From Loripinus fragilis (taxonomy: Eukaryota; Mollusca; Bivalvia; Lucinida; Lucinidae), in contig OZ026525.1 of assembly GCA_964019695.1 (NCBI GenBank), positions 61,908,253 to 61,972,252 of the forward strand: DNA of 64,000 bases, written 5' to 3'. A program made the translations under genes and the position numbers. The notes below the pieces were generated by a model. The model was given only the letters and a program-made list of their open reading frames with translations, did no database searches and was not told the DNA's origin. Of the stretch, positions 25,210 through 37,600 are shown piece after piece; the stretch's first letter is position 1, and each line of letters opens with the position of its first letter.

Positions 25210-25625
25210 ACAATTATAGACTTATGTTGAGATGGACATGGGGTGTTATTGAACAGTAAACGTCATATTCACCGACGCAGAGCAGAGGTCAATATGATTA
25301 TGTTTATTGTTCAATAGCTGCAGATCCAGGGGTCGCGAGTTCGATCCCGGCCCGGTCCCATACTTTCGTGGAGATTGATCATGAAATAATTTCTACGGTC
25401 ATTCTCCTCCCTTCCGCTGATTCAAGAAGGGTTGTTGTCAGTTACAAGCGAAAGTATGTGCACAAATTACTGGTTAACCGCTTGTTCAAGCCTGCCCAGG
25501 AAAAAGTGTGGTTAGGTGAATTGACCGTCCCGCAATGACCATAGCTGTTGACTTGGGACGTAAAGCAACAAACAAAAAAAACAAACAAACAATAGCACCC
25601 CATGTCTAGCGAAACATACGTCAAC
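25210..25625. mobile_element. palindromic MITE carrying a SINE
   Basis: Left GACATGGGGTGTTATTGAAC and right AATAGCACCCCATGTCTAGC pair as TIRs. The middle is filled by the SINE at 25318-25589. Confidence 0.6.
25318..25589 (+). mobile_element. tRNA-derived SINE, copy 1 (5' truncated)
   Basis: Starts CTGCAGATCCAGGGGTCGCG and includes B box GCGAGTTCGATCCC, a shared body (TACTTTCGTGGAGATTGATC; GGTTAACCGCTTG) and an AAC-rich tail. CAATAG is duplicated at 25312-25317 and 25590-25595. The A box is missing. Confidence 0.75.
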
Positions 25626-25752
25626 AATTGTTTTATCATATAGTAAATGTATGTTATGCATTTCCTGCCATTTTAGACCATTAAAATTGACGTTGCGGAT
25701 GGATCATGCTAAATTACTTGACGTTCTGACGTCACTTTCCGTAAGTCATTTA

Positions 25753-25917
25753 GGGGATAACCGTATTCAAAATTTTCATTTGGGGAGGTATAATGTCGGA
25801 TATACGGTCGGAAATTTAGTTTTACGGCGACGCGTAAGCGGAGCCGTAAAACGTGATTTCCGAACGTATATCCGACGATATACCTCCCCAAATGAAAATT
25901 TTGAATACGGTTATCCC
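25753..25917. mobile_element. 165-bp palindromic MITE (family J), intact
   Basis: Arms of about 70 bp begin GGGATAACCGTATTCAAAAT. Centre CGACGCGTAAGCGGA. Copies occur at 28727 and, partial, at 56986. Confidence 0.82.
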
Positions 25918-26594
25918 AATTCTAATGCACTATTAACATTTTCCCTTTAAAAATACAGTTAAAATGTACTTTGTTGCGCCTATACGTACAGCGGCTGCCA
26001 GCTGCATAAAACCGCTTGCCAGCTGCATATATTCACTTGTCAACCAATGAAAAGCGACGTTACGTAATGACGTCAGGTTTCCGACAGTATATCGCAGGAT
26101 ATACTGTCACAAATTTATGACGTTATCCAATCAGACGTCGCGTTGCATTTGCAAGTGCATAAGAATCAATATTACCTCGTGCAGTGTGCTTGGCAACGTC
26201 ACGTTCGGCAAACCATGCAATATGTGGTTATATTGACTTAAGTGGATATGCACCTGGGCCAATCAGAAGATGTTTATTTATAGATTATATAATAATTTGA
26301 ATTAATGCTGATTCAGCTTACTGTATGGCAATTCCATTATATACTTTCTAACGAAGACAAACATACAATACTTATGAGTCATGTAGGTAGAAACGCTAAA
26401 GCCGTCCAACTGGAAGCACGTTTATTTGCGGGTGAGCATGGAGTTCTACATGCTTTTCAAAACGAACAGTTAAATAAAATAAATCAAAGATGTAACAATA
26501 CCGATAGAAGACCAATACATGACACCAAGTGGAAGGGACAGCTCAAGCAGCCAGAATAAATTCTCTGGCCACTACCAGCTCTCTCGCTAGTTGA

Positions 26595-26880
26595 GTGTCT
26601 TTTGATATCAAATTTACCAGGCTCCGCTTTGAGAATGCTTGTTGACATCGCGAGGCTTGCGGAGAGATTCAATATGCGTTCTCAAAGCGGAGCCTGGTAA
26701 ACTTGATATCAAAAGACACAAACCTGCTATTCTATTTATCAGTTCACCCATTGTTTTACTCTCGAAACTAGCGATTATGACGTTATTTTCGATTTTTTGA
26801 TTGATTCAGCGTTATTAGCGGACATCATTTAAAAAGTGCAACGTCATCACGACCTGATAAAGGCACATGCCGTGAGATAG
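26595..26880. mobile_element. MITE family K, copy 1
   Basis: Palindrome 26595-26719 with 42-bp arms (GTGTCTTTTGATATCAAATT outward). About 160 bp beyond it (CTGCTATTCTATTTATCAGT; AAAGTGCAACGTCATC) are shared with 61605-61890, so the element is larger than the palindrome. Confidence 0.72.
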
Positions 26881-27284
26881 GCGTCGTTTACAAGGCAACG
26901 TGCAACAATGCATTTAATATGAGAGGTAAATGATAACAAGTCATATACACACAAAGCAAAAAAAAGAAAAAAACAATAGGCACAGCAAACAAGCACAAGG
27001 GCATACGGAACTACACCACAAAGCCAAAATTAAAAACAAAAGCCCCACTTAGAATGGGAGCTACTCATAAATTGACACATATACGAAGGACCCATTTGAC
27101 ATTTACCTGAAGTGTCATTATTTCAGTCTATATTATAGAGATCAAAACCATATGTATAAATATCTGTCTATATTTTACGTTTATCAATGGTACTGAGATG
27201 TATTACTGCAATATTCATGATAGGCTATCAATAGCTTTTTAATAATTAAAAACTTTAAAAACTATGTTCTTCACATATTCACTA

Positions 27285-27408
27285 CAGGCCCCGAGGTTAT
27301 AAAACTTGAGTTCATTATAAAACTCAAAATAAAGCGCAATTATTGGCTGCTTGCGGACATGTGTCATGTCCGCAAGCAGCCAATCATTGGGCTTTATTTT
27401 GAGTTTGA
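27285..27408. mobile_element. palindromic MITE (family H) in the 3' region of GNAT paralogue 1
   Basis: Arms 27319-27360 and about 27365-27406 pair over 42 bp with two mismatches around a 2-4 nt loop. Outside is a family-specific end CCCGAGGTTATAAAACTT. The same end occurs at 31551-31575 and, as both termini, at 37857 and 38235. The right terminus is missing here. Confidence 0.7.
27393..27398 (-). promoter_or_regulatory. candidate polyadenylation signal inside a MITE, GNAT paralogue 1
   Basis: AATAAA on the minus strand, 23 nt past the stop codon. It lies in one arm of the palindromic MITE that starts about 15 nt after the stop. Use of this signal would give a very short 3' UTR; transcripts that read further would include the whole hairpin. 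Confidence 0.35.
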
Positions 27409-27420
27409 GAATGTTTTCTG

Positions 27421-30400
27421 CTATGGAAGAATCTGTGCGTAGTATTTTGCAGACTTTTCCTCAATATCATGTTTACACACAACTTCTCCATTGTCAGTGT
27501 AGTCCGCAATCATTATTTCAGATACTTCTTGAAACCCTGCTGTCTCAAAAGCTCGCTTTGATTGTATTGAAGATGCACCTCCATGGAGTACTAAGCCACT
27601 GGTATAAAGGTTCTTTAGAAAACAAACGGCTGCCTTCATGACACTGCTTGCCAAGCCTTTCCCCCTGAAATCCTTATGAGTGCATAGGTAGGCAAGATCA
27701 ACTGATTCTACAACCTGGTAATGCTGGTAAACATTGTACTGACTCTCCAAGAACTCGACGAATCTATACCAGATTTCATTCTTCTTCTGCTCAAGTGTAA
27801 TTGTGTAATTTTCATCTGCTATGGCCATGATGCTTCCAGACACAATTTTATTATCTACTTTCGACACAATAGCTATGGATATATTCTGTCTCACCTTAAA
27901 TAAGAACGAGAAGACAATTTAATTTTGCGTCAATGTCGTTGGAGTTGCAACTTTTTCGGACACATTGATATTATATGACAATATGCGTGCATAGTTGTTA
28001 ACCTAATCATGGTATATGAATATAATTTTCTCCTCTGTAATTGCATGACGACCTCAGACTCAATGATAACATTGCCTTTCACCATAAACTGGTGCCTGAT
28101 GCAAAAGGGTTGCCACATAAATTCAATTTCCAAATTCCCTGACTTTTTCATGAATTTCCCTGACTTATGCCCATTTTTCTAGACTCTTTAAGAAGACCAA
28201 TAATTATTATTCTCATCCATCTACAATTCAAAATATTTGTGCAATTCTTTATGCTTGCCAACTTAATCTTTAAAGGTACATCTTAAACATGAAATTTAGG
28301 AATTCAATGTTTATGATGATAAGCCGCTTGCAATTTATGAAATTATAGACTTTAGAAGAAGGTCAACTATCAACTTTTTGGAAAATTCTTTCTGACCTTC
28401 CCCGACTGTTGTAATTTCTTCTAAACTTACCTGACTACCACTGAAATTCTCAGACTTTTCACTGTCCTGGATTATTTCGTTCACTAGAATGTATTCCTTG
28501 ACCGTGGCAGCCCTGAGCTCGTTTTCGGCTCTGCGCACCCTTGCTCCATGAGTGTTTTTTTTAACTTTGGATTGCTGTGAGTTATGAGCCCTTTCTTCAT
28601 TTCATAACAATTATTTAATCTGGTTGTTTCTCTGTGATAATACATTCAATGAGTTAAAAAGCAACTATGCGAGCTAAATACTTATATCTAGGAAATCTTT
28701 TGGTCAGTAGTGAAGTACATTAGAATGGGGATAACCATTCAAAATTTTCATTTGGGCAGGTACATCGTCGGATATAGATTTGGAAATCACATTTTATGGC
28801 TTCGCTCGCGAGTTGCCGTAAAACTAAATTTCCTACCGTTTATCCGACGTGTTCCCCTGAAAAAGAAAATTTTGTTTTGTTTGTTTTTGTTGCTTTACGT
28901 CCCATGTCAACAGCTATGGTCATTGCGGGACGGTCAGTTCACTTAACCACACTTTTTCCTGGGCAGGCTTGAGCAAGCGGTTAACCAGTAATTTGTGCAC
29001 ATACTTTCGCTTGTAACTGACAACAACCCTTCTTGAATAAATCAGCGGAAGAGAGGAGAATGACCGTAGAAATTATTTCATGATCAATCTCCACGAAAGT
29101 ATGGTACCGGGCCGGGATCGAACTCGCGACCCCTGGATCTGCAGTCAGACACGCATCCGTAGCCAGACACGTTACCGACTGCGAAAGAAAATTTTGAATA
29201 CAGTTATCCCCTAAATGTTTGAATACAACGAATGAGCAGTTACAAGCTATAATGGCAGCAATCGTTTATACCTGAGACTTAAATATACCATCCAACTCAT
29301 CATTCCACTGAAGGCCAATTGCTCTAGACACATTCTCATCCTTATGATAGTGGTTCTTGTATACCTCAATCATACCTTCGTGCCACTGTTCACGTACAAG
29401 TATGTATTTATAACCAGGGATGTCAAGTTCTCTGTTCTGTGTGAGTTTTTCAAAAGCCTATTAAAAGATGGGAACCAATGTGTTTTTTACTTTGCTGAAA
29501 TAAATTAAGGAATATATAATAATATGAAAACAGCAATACATATTTCAATTAGGGTCTCTCCATTTCCGGAGGATCTTACGAGGGTCATCCAATAAACAGC
29601 AGGATTTTCCTTATAATGCAAGAGTTTGTACCATTTATACATCACAAATATTACCATTGAGTGGCAAAACGTGTTGCGCATGAAACAACATATCCAAAAG
29701 TTTGATGGAAAGTGGTGTCGTATATTGGTTAGCAATGAAAACATGGTATTTAAGCTAACCTTGTTGGATGTCTTAAAATGGCTGCCATAGCTACTGACAC
29801 GTTCTGATCAGTTCCAAAAAGTGTCTATTTTATAGAATATAACATAAAGTAACTTTTTTTGTAAAACTAATTTATTTCTTTTGAAGTATGTCAAATTGGC
29901 AGGTACGTTTAGCATGAAAAAGCAACAAAAATGCAAAATCGTGGCATCAGAAATGAGGGTAGGGGTCATAAATTGGCCATTAAATTATCGCTGAGTGGTA
30001 TAAAAGTTTTGAATCACACTTAAATTCTTAGGTATATTCCATATTTGGAATCTTTAAAAAAGCACGTATCAAATGTGGCCTTTGTTGCCTATCAACAGAA
30101 GAATATAGATCATAAATAGTCAAATTTTCCACAAGTGTGTGGTTGCAAGGCAACCATGACTTACTAATACATGTTAATGAGCATATCTTATATGTAACTT
30201 TGAGAACAATTAAACAAAAACTAAGTAAATGGCAAACTATGTTCTGATACATGATAATAGTAAAATGTCAGCCTACGTTTCTTTAGCCTAATGTCTTAGT
30301 ATGAGGACAATCTGGCCAGGTTATCTTTAATATAATTATTTCGTTGCTAAGCAACAAACGACCTTACGTCCCACCAAATATTTTGATATGTTGCTGCATG

Positions 30401-31363
30401 CCAAACAAGTTATGCCATCTAATGGTTGTATTTGTGATGCTTTCAAATTCCTAAAATAATAAGAAAAATCTCGCTACTTATTGGCTGACCCTCGTATTTC
30501 CGGATAGCTTACTTTATATAGAAAAAAATAGTAAGTGAGTTTGATCAGGAAATACCACAATCACAAACCGCAGACAACCCCGTGGCATCGCGAGGAAGAG
30601 CCGCTCAACCATCACGAGACACCAGGAAGACAAATTAAGCAAAGCAACCAGCTCTCTCTTCCCCATCAAGCTGATTGCAATACTAGAATGGACATAAAGT
30701 AACGTACAACAAAACATAGAACAATTACAGACTCCCACAATGAGAGTAACAATAAACAAAAAGTCAACAACAACAGAACCAACGCCTTAGAACGGACAGC
30801 AGCCTAAGCCACCGGGGGGCTTAAATGCATTTTACTGGTACCAAATCTTGGCCCTAGATTTTGCTGTTGTTGAAGTTCAAGAAATGTTCAGCTCACATGG
30901 AGGCCATCTAACTAATGCAATGTATCATCATGGAGAAACACTCTAATCAAATTAACACACCATGATGAAACAAAGAAAAGGGCTCATGACTCACGGATAG
31001 TCAGAGTAAAAGAAAACGTCAAGTTGAGCCACGGTGGGTCCAGCTACAGATAAGCATCAGGCACCAACCCACCAATTAAAGCTTTACGTCAGAGCCGTCA
31101 TAGAGTCTGAGGCCTGACCCACCGTCGTGCAATTAAAGAGGAAACCATAGCTATAAACCGTGATTGGGTTTAAAACTAGGCATGCAGACTGTCGCATGAT
31201 ATCCAAGTTATATCCAACCCTTATGTAACGTTTAACTATCTTTTTGAATTGATCACTAAAATTAGAAGACAGAAACTTTAACGCGGAGAAAAAGAATACA
31301 CACCTCGTCTGCTCTTTCTAAAGATATTCTATCCAATAGCAACTTGCTTGACTCTTTATCCAT
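27421..31363 (-). CDS. arylalkylamine/dopamine N-acetyltransferase-like protein (GNAT), paralogue 1
   Basis: Three exons, all phase 0: 31304-31372 (after an acceptor TTTTACAG, before donor GTGTGT), 29272-29457 (donor GTATAA) and 27421-27894 with stop. The first Met is codon 4 of the first exon, giving about 239 aa. The last exon holds the GNAT core: acetyl-CoA loop RGKGLA (R-x-x-G-x-A) preceded by the strand DLAYLCTHKDF, then a helix, LVLHGGASS, a typical AFETAGF segment and a tail IADYTDNGEVV that resembles the closing YADY-x-x-GEVVF region of insect AANAT/dopamine N-acetyltransferases. The family transfers acetyl from acetyl-CoA to biogenic amines, usually in the cytosol. The substrate here is unknown. 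The frame is intact and codons are conserved against the plus-strand paralogue, so it is probably functional. Introns of 1377 and 1846 bp are loaded with transposons. A 5' UTR exon upstream of 31372 is expected but not found. It could instead be another GNAT acyltransferase subfamily. Confidence 0.78.
28727..29211. mobile_element. family J MITE split by a SINE, in GNAT paralogue 1 intron
   Basis: Left GGGATAACCATTCAAAATTT, right end TTTTGAATACAGTTATCCC. The right arm is interrupted by the SINE at 28875-29183. It ends 60 bp from the donor of the 186-nt exon. Confidence 0.78.
28875..29183 (-). mobile_element. tRNA-derived SINE, copy 2, with 13-bp target duplication
   Basis: Minus strand: head CGCAGTCGGTAACGTGTCTG, B box GCGAGTTCGATCCC, the same body as copy 1 and an AAC-rich tail at the low-coordinate end. 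AAAGAAAATTTTG is exactly repeated at 28862-28874 and 29184-29196. Confidence 0.88.
29579..30494. mobile_element. 916-bp mariner-like non-coding element in GNAT paralogue 1 intron 1
   Basis: TIR CGAGGGTCATCCAATAA and complement with a few mismatches; TA on both sides (29577-29578, 30495-30496). No transposase frame. Confidence 0.75.
30525..31205 (+). repeat. interspersed repeat family C, full copy
   Basis: Most complete copy of a ~680-bp family found at least six times here. It runs from GAGTTTGATCAGGAAATACC through GGGGGGCTTAAATGCATTTT to GCATGCAGACTGTCGCATGA. No TIR or coding capacity noted, so its class is unknown. Confidence 0.65.
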
Positions 31364-31550
31364 TTCTTCGACCTGTAAAAATAATTGAAGCCTTAAAGTT
31401 CTGGCAACTATTTTCAATGCTGGAATAATTTAACCACCTTTCTTCATAAGAGTTGATAAATATTTTAGATTACTTTATATCCAATACAAACTCTGTGCCA
31501 TCAATTTGTTAATGCTCATAAAATGTGAAGTGCTGCAAACTATACCTGGC

Positions 31551-31615
31551 CTCGAGGTTATAAAACTTTTGTTCATTCTCAAACTCAAAATAATGCGCAA
31601 TGATTTCCAAGCCTG
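31551..31615. mobile_element. family H MITE fragment
   Basis: Repeats the left end of the family H element (CTCGAGGTTATAAAACTT, then the CTCAAAATAA arm), but the rest of the palindrome is absent. It lies just upstream of the first coding exon of GNAT paralogue 1. Confidence 0.5.
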
Positions 31616-32002
31616 TATAAAACTAAACTCAAATAAAAAAATAAAAAAAAGCTGATTACAGGTCTATATCTAAATTTGTTTCTGTAATTTCTTTTTTCAA
31701 TTAAAATCATTATTAAAGAAAATCTGCAAAACGGGGGTCACGCTAAACCTAGAAGCAGAGTTTCAAAGTTGTCCACTAGTACCAAAACTATATAGACCTG
31801 TTTTATTTTATCCCTAGTAAAAGCAATAACTCATTGACCGACTGTCCCAGGTCAATGCTCCCTTTCTCGGGGTGATATTGTCGTGATATGAAATTAATCA
31901 GGTGGTGATCTTTGTTTATTTCTTTTTGAAATAAGTTATCAACATTATCATTATAATGATTGAAGCTGCGTCGTGATAATAAATGCAATTAAATTGGGGG
32001 AG

Positions 32003-32230
32003 AAAAATACCAGGCGACCCTGCACTTCTGCACAGTCGGGAGTACTCGCTGTTTGCAAGGAGGACAAAGGCCACACTTGTGAAATAAGATAAGCAGGGTT
32101 TTTCATGTCTGCCTATCCTGTAGTTAAGCAGACTGGTTTGAGTCCTACCTCATCGCAAACGCCGAAGAAAGCTTTTCTCGCGTCGTTGCACATAATACGT
32201 TAGAGACGGACTTTTGAGAAAACCTGCATA
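32003..32230. mobile_element. diverged MITE related to family B
   Basis: GTAGTTAAGCAGACTGGTTT, CGCAAACGCCGAAGAAAGCT and TTTCTCGCGTCG parallel the right half of family B. The left half is degraded. Confidence 0.4.
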
Positions 32231-32832
32231 TCTGTTATGCTAACAACACATCCTCATATCATTCTGCTGAATCACACAGCCTGGTCGACCGAATTGTTGT
32301 TCAATATCTAGAAATGATATAGTTCTAATTCATTGTATGTTTCATCGTCACGTTAACGGAACTGGCTGCGTGAAGACCAACCGGTTGGGAAAAATAAGCA
32401 GAGACAGGTTTTCACTCGATGTGACTTTTTTTTTTTTATCTCACCTTTATGTTTTGAACTACATCACCTTACGTTATAGTGTCATTTGTGTGGTCACTTA
32501 TAAGTTTCTATATTTGATTACAAGGTGGGTATTTGTTCATTTCTTTCATTTATATATTATATAGTAAATATGTCTGTATTTATCTACTGTGTAAATCTGC
32601 AACAGTTTCTGATCCGGTGTAGCTCGAAAGTAATGATGTTTGTGAAATTATATTTTCGGACTTCTGATATTTATCTAATTTCACTTGTATCCTTAATTGG
32701 ATCTACCAGGATTTCATTTGCTAACTAAATAGATGCGATACATTGAAACAGAACCAATATACGACATGTACAGCATTAATCGTCAATATCAGTGCTACTT
32801 CAACAACATTTTTGGAACAGCATTTTTGGATT

Positions 32833-32918
32833 GTCTCAGTGGCGCAGATGGTAGCGTCGATGTCTGGTGTAGCGCTAGGCGGTGTTGTCGAGGTCGTGGG
32901 TTCGAATCTCGCTAGGGG
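32833..32918 (+). repeat. tRNA-like sequence (SINE head or tRNA pseudogene)
   Basis: A box-like TGGCGCAGATGGTAGCG (D arm pairs GCGC/GCGT) and B box GGTTCGAATCTC with a good T stem GTGGG/CTCGC. The spacing is long, as in Ser/Leu-type tRNAs. The anticodon stem has a mismatch and position 33 is C, so a working tRNA is unlikely. Confidence 0.6.
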
Positions 32919-33014
32919 CGAAATATTTATAGCATCTATCTGCTCTTTGTCAAACAGTGAAGATGCAGACGAAATACCCAAAGATGGGAATTGCGCTAGC
33001 GGTTGCACTGTTGT

Positions 33015-33730
33015 AGCGCGACCTCTGATTTTGTTTGCAACTGCCTGCGACGTCTGCGACCATTGCAACTATTTCCCCACTACTGAAGTCGCCAATCAGT
33101 TGTCGACCAGTCGCCATACGATCGACGATAGTTTTTGCATTTTATTGGCGACTGGTCACAGTTGTATCTGCTGTAGGTTTGCGACTAGTTCAGAATAATC
33201 AGCGAACAGTCAGCAACCAAATGTTGACACTTCGGCGACATTTTGCAACTGAACGGCAATGGTTTGAAAAGAATGAAATCATTTCTGTGCAATTTGTTAC
33301 CAGATACAACTGCTTCACTTACAACAAAGCAACCAGAACGCTGCAGGTACAAATGAAAGACTATGATGATGTCCCACTGTTTATTTTACCGGTGATCTTT
33401 GCTTCTGCTGGGAGCCTCTAGCTCTGAGCTTACACTTTAAGCATCTGACATTTCCAGCTCAACTTCGTCAGGTCTTTGTCTCTTGGACTAAGCTGAGATT
33501 CATCATCATAATTAGGGGTTTAAATTTCGGTAGTAATTAATACCATCTACTTTGGTGTTACTGCCTTATCTGGCCACCTCCACGTCACATGTTACGAAAA
33601 CTTTGAACTTCTGGCTAGATAACCTTTGCACCCAATCTGCGACCAACATCAGTCTCGGCTAGTATTTTGTGCATGCTGATTTTGAACGGCAACAACTTGG
33701 CGACCTTGTTGCTTCCTTTGTAAACCCTCT
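33015..33730. repeat. region of dispersed GCGAC/GTCGC motifs
   Basis: GCGAC, GTCGC and GCAAC recur many times on both strands (for example 33017, 33049, 33056, 33089, 33104, 33149, 33180, 33236, 33640, 33698). Paired blocks GACCAGTCGCCATAC and GGCGACTGGTC form a hairpin near 33105-33160. Likely a non-autonomous element; ends not defined. Confidence 0.4.
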
Positions 33731-34204
33731 GCCTCACAGCGATTGTCAATTTCTTTAGGTGATACACAATCGAGCTAATTGGCAAGACGGAGGGGGGCTA
33801 AAAAAGATACGATGGGATGTAGGAAACAAGTATGAATGGGGCCAATTTACCTGTATATTTATGAGAAGTCAATGGGGCCAATCCTGTATTTATCTGTATT
33901 TTTAAGCAGAAAAGGGCAATATTTCTAAGATTTTCTACTCTGTAATATACAACTGAGATCAGACAAAGTAAAATAAGCACACAAAGTAAAACATTTGAGT
34001 TTCAAATCCATAAAACATTAGATTTGCTATAATTACAGATTAATGTATGTTCAATCAGCACTACATACGTATATTATATGTATAGATCTGTAGAGCTGAT
34101 TGAACATGCATGTCCTTCACATTACTGTATGGAATCAATGAGATTGATAAAATGTAAATATCTAAAATCTGTAAAAGTATTCCTCAATAAAACACTGCAC
34201 CAAA

Positions 34205-34531
34205 AATGGTTGTTTGTTTGGTTTGTTGCTTTACGTCCAAAGTCAACAGCTACGGTCATGGCGGGATGATCAGTTCAACTAACCACAATTTTTCCTGGAC
34301 AAGCTTGAACAAGCAGCTAATCAGTACTTTGTGCGCATACTTTCCCTTGTAAAAGACAACAACTCTTCTTGAATGATTCAGCGGAAAGGAGGAGAATGAC
34401 TGTAGAAATTATTTCATAATCGATCTCCACGAAAGTATGGGACAAGGCTTGGATCGAACTCGCGACCCCTGGATCTGCAGTCAGACTGCCATCTGTTGCC
34501 AAGCACGTTATTGACTGCGCTACGCGGCCCG
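34205..34531 (-). mobile_element. tRNA-derived SINE, copy 3 (full head)
   Basis: Minus strand: GGCCGCGTAGCGCAGTCAAT supplies the A box missing in the other copies, then B box GCGAGTTCGATCC, the common body and a CAAAC-rich tail at 34211-34225. It lies 150 bp before the first coding exon of GNAT paralogue 2. Confidence 0.82.
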
Positions 34532-34689
34532 GTTTACCATGAATGAAAGAAGTTAGATGATATAATACATGTGTAATTCATTAGTATACGAATGGATATC
34601 AAGGCTAATTTTGCCCCAAAAATGAAGAATATGGTCCATATATAACATCTTTAATACTGTATGTTCAAATTCGTTTACAGGTCGAAGAA

Positions 34690-37600
34690 ATGGACAAAGA
34701 ATCCAATCAGCTGCTGCTTCCTAATATAATATCAAGAGCAGACTCGGTATGTATCCTGTTAATCTTTCCCATATCCTATTCATATTTAAGGAGATATATC
34801 TTTCAAAAGTTCTTACTTGCATGAGATGTTTCCTGTATAAACAAAAAATGCTTTATTATCAAGGAGACGGATACCTTTGGTAATATTGTTATATGAACAA
34901 TTTATACATCACACATATATAACTTTACGCCCGAACATACAGCTTTTGAGCAATCGGCAGCATGCTTATCAGTCTACTCATTTGATACCGTTTACAATAT
35001 TGTGACACACTGGGTTAACTTTAGAGAAAACAATTTGCATGAACTTAAACTACAATTATCTGACTACGATATTTAGAAGTATTTTGACCCAAATATAATG
35101 TATTTCTGGCATTATTTACAAATTTTCATTTTGCCCTTTAAAAATTCACAAGCAAAAATTGTAAATACATATTTTTCTACCAGAAATTTGTACATGTATA
35201 CTTCTAAACATGTATTCATTGCTCAATAGTGTAATTCTTTATCTTTATAGTAATTTAAATGTATCCATTGATATTTTAGGCTTTAGAGAAACTCACACAG
35301 AACAGAGAACTTGACATCCCTGGCTACAAATACATAATTGTACGTGAACAGTGGCACGAAAGTATGATGGAGTTATACAAGAATCACTATCATATGGATG
35401 AGAAATTGTCTAGAGCAATTGGACTTCTATGGAATGATGAACTGGATGATATATTCAAGGCTCAGGTATAAACTGTCTTACCATTTTACATGTATCTAGT
35501 CGTTATTTTTTTATAAATCTCACATATCATAATTGGACCGCAACGCGAGAAAACCTGTCTTCGGGGGTTTGCGAACAACACATGCGCAGACCAGCTTGCG
35601 CATACACGCAGTCTAATCAGCGCCTTTGTTACCCGCGTTTTGGAAAGTATCATATGTAAACTTGCTACAGATGAAATTTAAATTTTCTAGCTAGTCTCTG
35701 TAGCTGAGGAGACTGGTTTGAAACTGGCTTTGTCGGAACCCCTGAAGACAGGTTTTCTCGTGGCGAGGCCAAATTATAAGATGAATTAAAAGAACGATTC
35801 AAATTACCATTAAAGGAATATAACCACTTTAAATGCACAAACTATCAAACATTTGTACATTGTATATTTTACGCGTGTCTATCAACAAATTAGAACATAG
35901 AAGTGGATTTGGAAATCTTTATTAGCTCACCTGAGCCTTTGGCTCATGGTGAGCTATTGTTATCGTTGGATGTCCGTCGTGCGTCGTCCGTCATCAACAA
36001 TTGCTTCAAATGACATCTCCTCCTAAACTACTGGCTAGATTTTGACCAAACTTGCTAGAAATGATTCTTATATGACCCTCTTTTAAAATTGTTCAAAAGG
36101 TTTTGGTCCATTGCATATCTAGGTCACACAGGCTAAAATAGATTTTCAAGGTGAAAACTTAAAAAATCTTCTTCTCTGAAACCACTAGGCCTAGAGCTTT
36201 GATATTTGGTATGTAGCATTACCTAGTAGACCTCTACCAAGTTTGTTCAAATGATAGCCCTAGAGCCAAAAATGGCCCGCCCCAGGGGTCATATGTTTTA
36301 CATAGGCTTATACAGGGAGACACATGAAAACATCTTCTTGTCTGAAACCACAAGGCCTAGAGCTTTGCTATTTGGTACGTAGTATTATCTAGTAGACCTC
36401 TACCAAGTTTGTTCAAATTATAGTCCTGGGGCCAAAAATGGCTCCATTCCGGGGGTTACATGTTTTACATAGGATTATATAGGGAGCAACATGATAAAAT
36501 CTTCTAAGGCCTAGAGCCTTGACATTTAGTATGTCGAATCATCTAGTGGACCGCTACCAAGTTTGTTCAAATTATAGCCATGGGGCTAAAATGGCCCTGC
36601 TCCGGGGGTCACAGGTTTTACATAGGCTTTTATAGGGAGAAACATGAAAACATCTTGTCTGAAACCACAAGGCCTAGAGCCTTGATATTTGGTATGAAGC
36701 ATCATCTGGTCGTCCTCTACCAAGTTAGTTCAAATAAGACCCCTGGGACCAAAAATGGCCACTCCCCAGGGATCACATGCTTTACATAGGCTTATATAAG
36801 GGGAAACATGAAAAAATCTTCTTGTCTGAAACCATGAGGCCTAGAGCTTTGATATTTGGTATGTAGCATCACCTTGTGGATCACTACCAAGTTTGTTTAA
36901 ATTATGCCCCTGGGGCCGAAAATGACCCCGCCTTGGAGGTCACATGCTTTACATAGACTTATATAGGGAGGAACATGAAAAAATCTTTTCTGAAACAACA
37001 AGGCCTAGAGCCTTGATATTTAGTATGATGCATCAGCTAGTAGACTTCTACCAAGTTTGTTCAAAGTATACCCCTGGGGCCAAAAATGGCACTGCCCCGG
37101 GGTTCACCTGCTTTACATAGGCTTATATAGGGAGAAACATGAAAAATTCTTCTTGTCTGAAACCACAAGGTCTAGAGCCATGATATTTGCTATTAAGCAT
37201 CATCTAGTGGTCTTCTACCCAGTTTGTTCAAATTATACCCCTGGGGCCAAAAATGGCCCAACCCCGGGGGTCACATGCTTTACATAGGCTTATATCGGGA
37301 GAAACATGAAAAAATCTTCTTGTCTGAAACCATAAGGCCTAGAGTCATGCTATTTGGTATGTAGCATCACCTTGTGGTTTATGCCCCTGGGGCCAAAAAT
37401 GGCTCAGCCTTGGGGTCACATATTTTACATTGGCTTATAAAGGGAAAAACATTGAAAAATCTTCTTGTCTGAAACCATAAGGCTTAGAGCCTTGATATTT
37501 GGTCATATTTTAGCATCAACTAGTGGACCTCTACCGATTTTGATCAAATTATGCCCCTAGGGCCAAAATAACCCTGCACCTGGGACATGGTCAGCTTTCT

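Noticed and set aside
26305..26559. 84-aa frame LFAGEHGVLHAFQNEQ
   Set aside because: Reads somewhat protein-like, but no family recognised and no splice partners; left unannotated.
28335..28538. 67-aa minus frame with a GTAAGT site inside
   Set aside because: Looks exon-like, but no partner exon, no known domain, and it lies in an intron of GNAT paralogue 1 next to repeat-like text (TTTCCCTGACT).
32833..32918. functional tRNA gene
   Set aside because: Anticodon stem mismatch, C at position 33 and excess spacing; kept only as a tRNA-like repeat.
32743..33198. 151-aa frame with VAQMVASMSGVALGG
   Set aside because: That peptide is the translation of the tRNA-like head, a common false protein.
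36150..37600. regular repeats that could be taken for a CRISPR array
   Set aside because: Repeats of ~163 bp without unique spacers, inside a eukaryotic mobile element.
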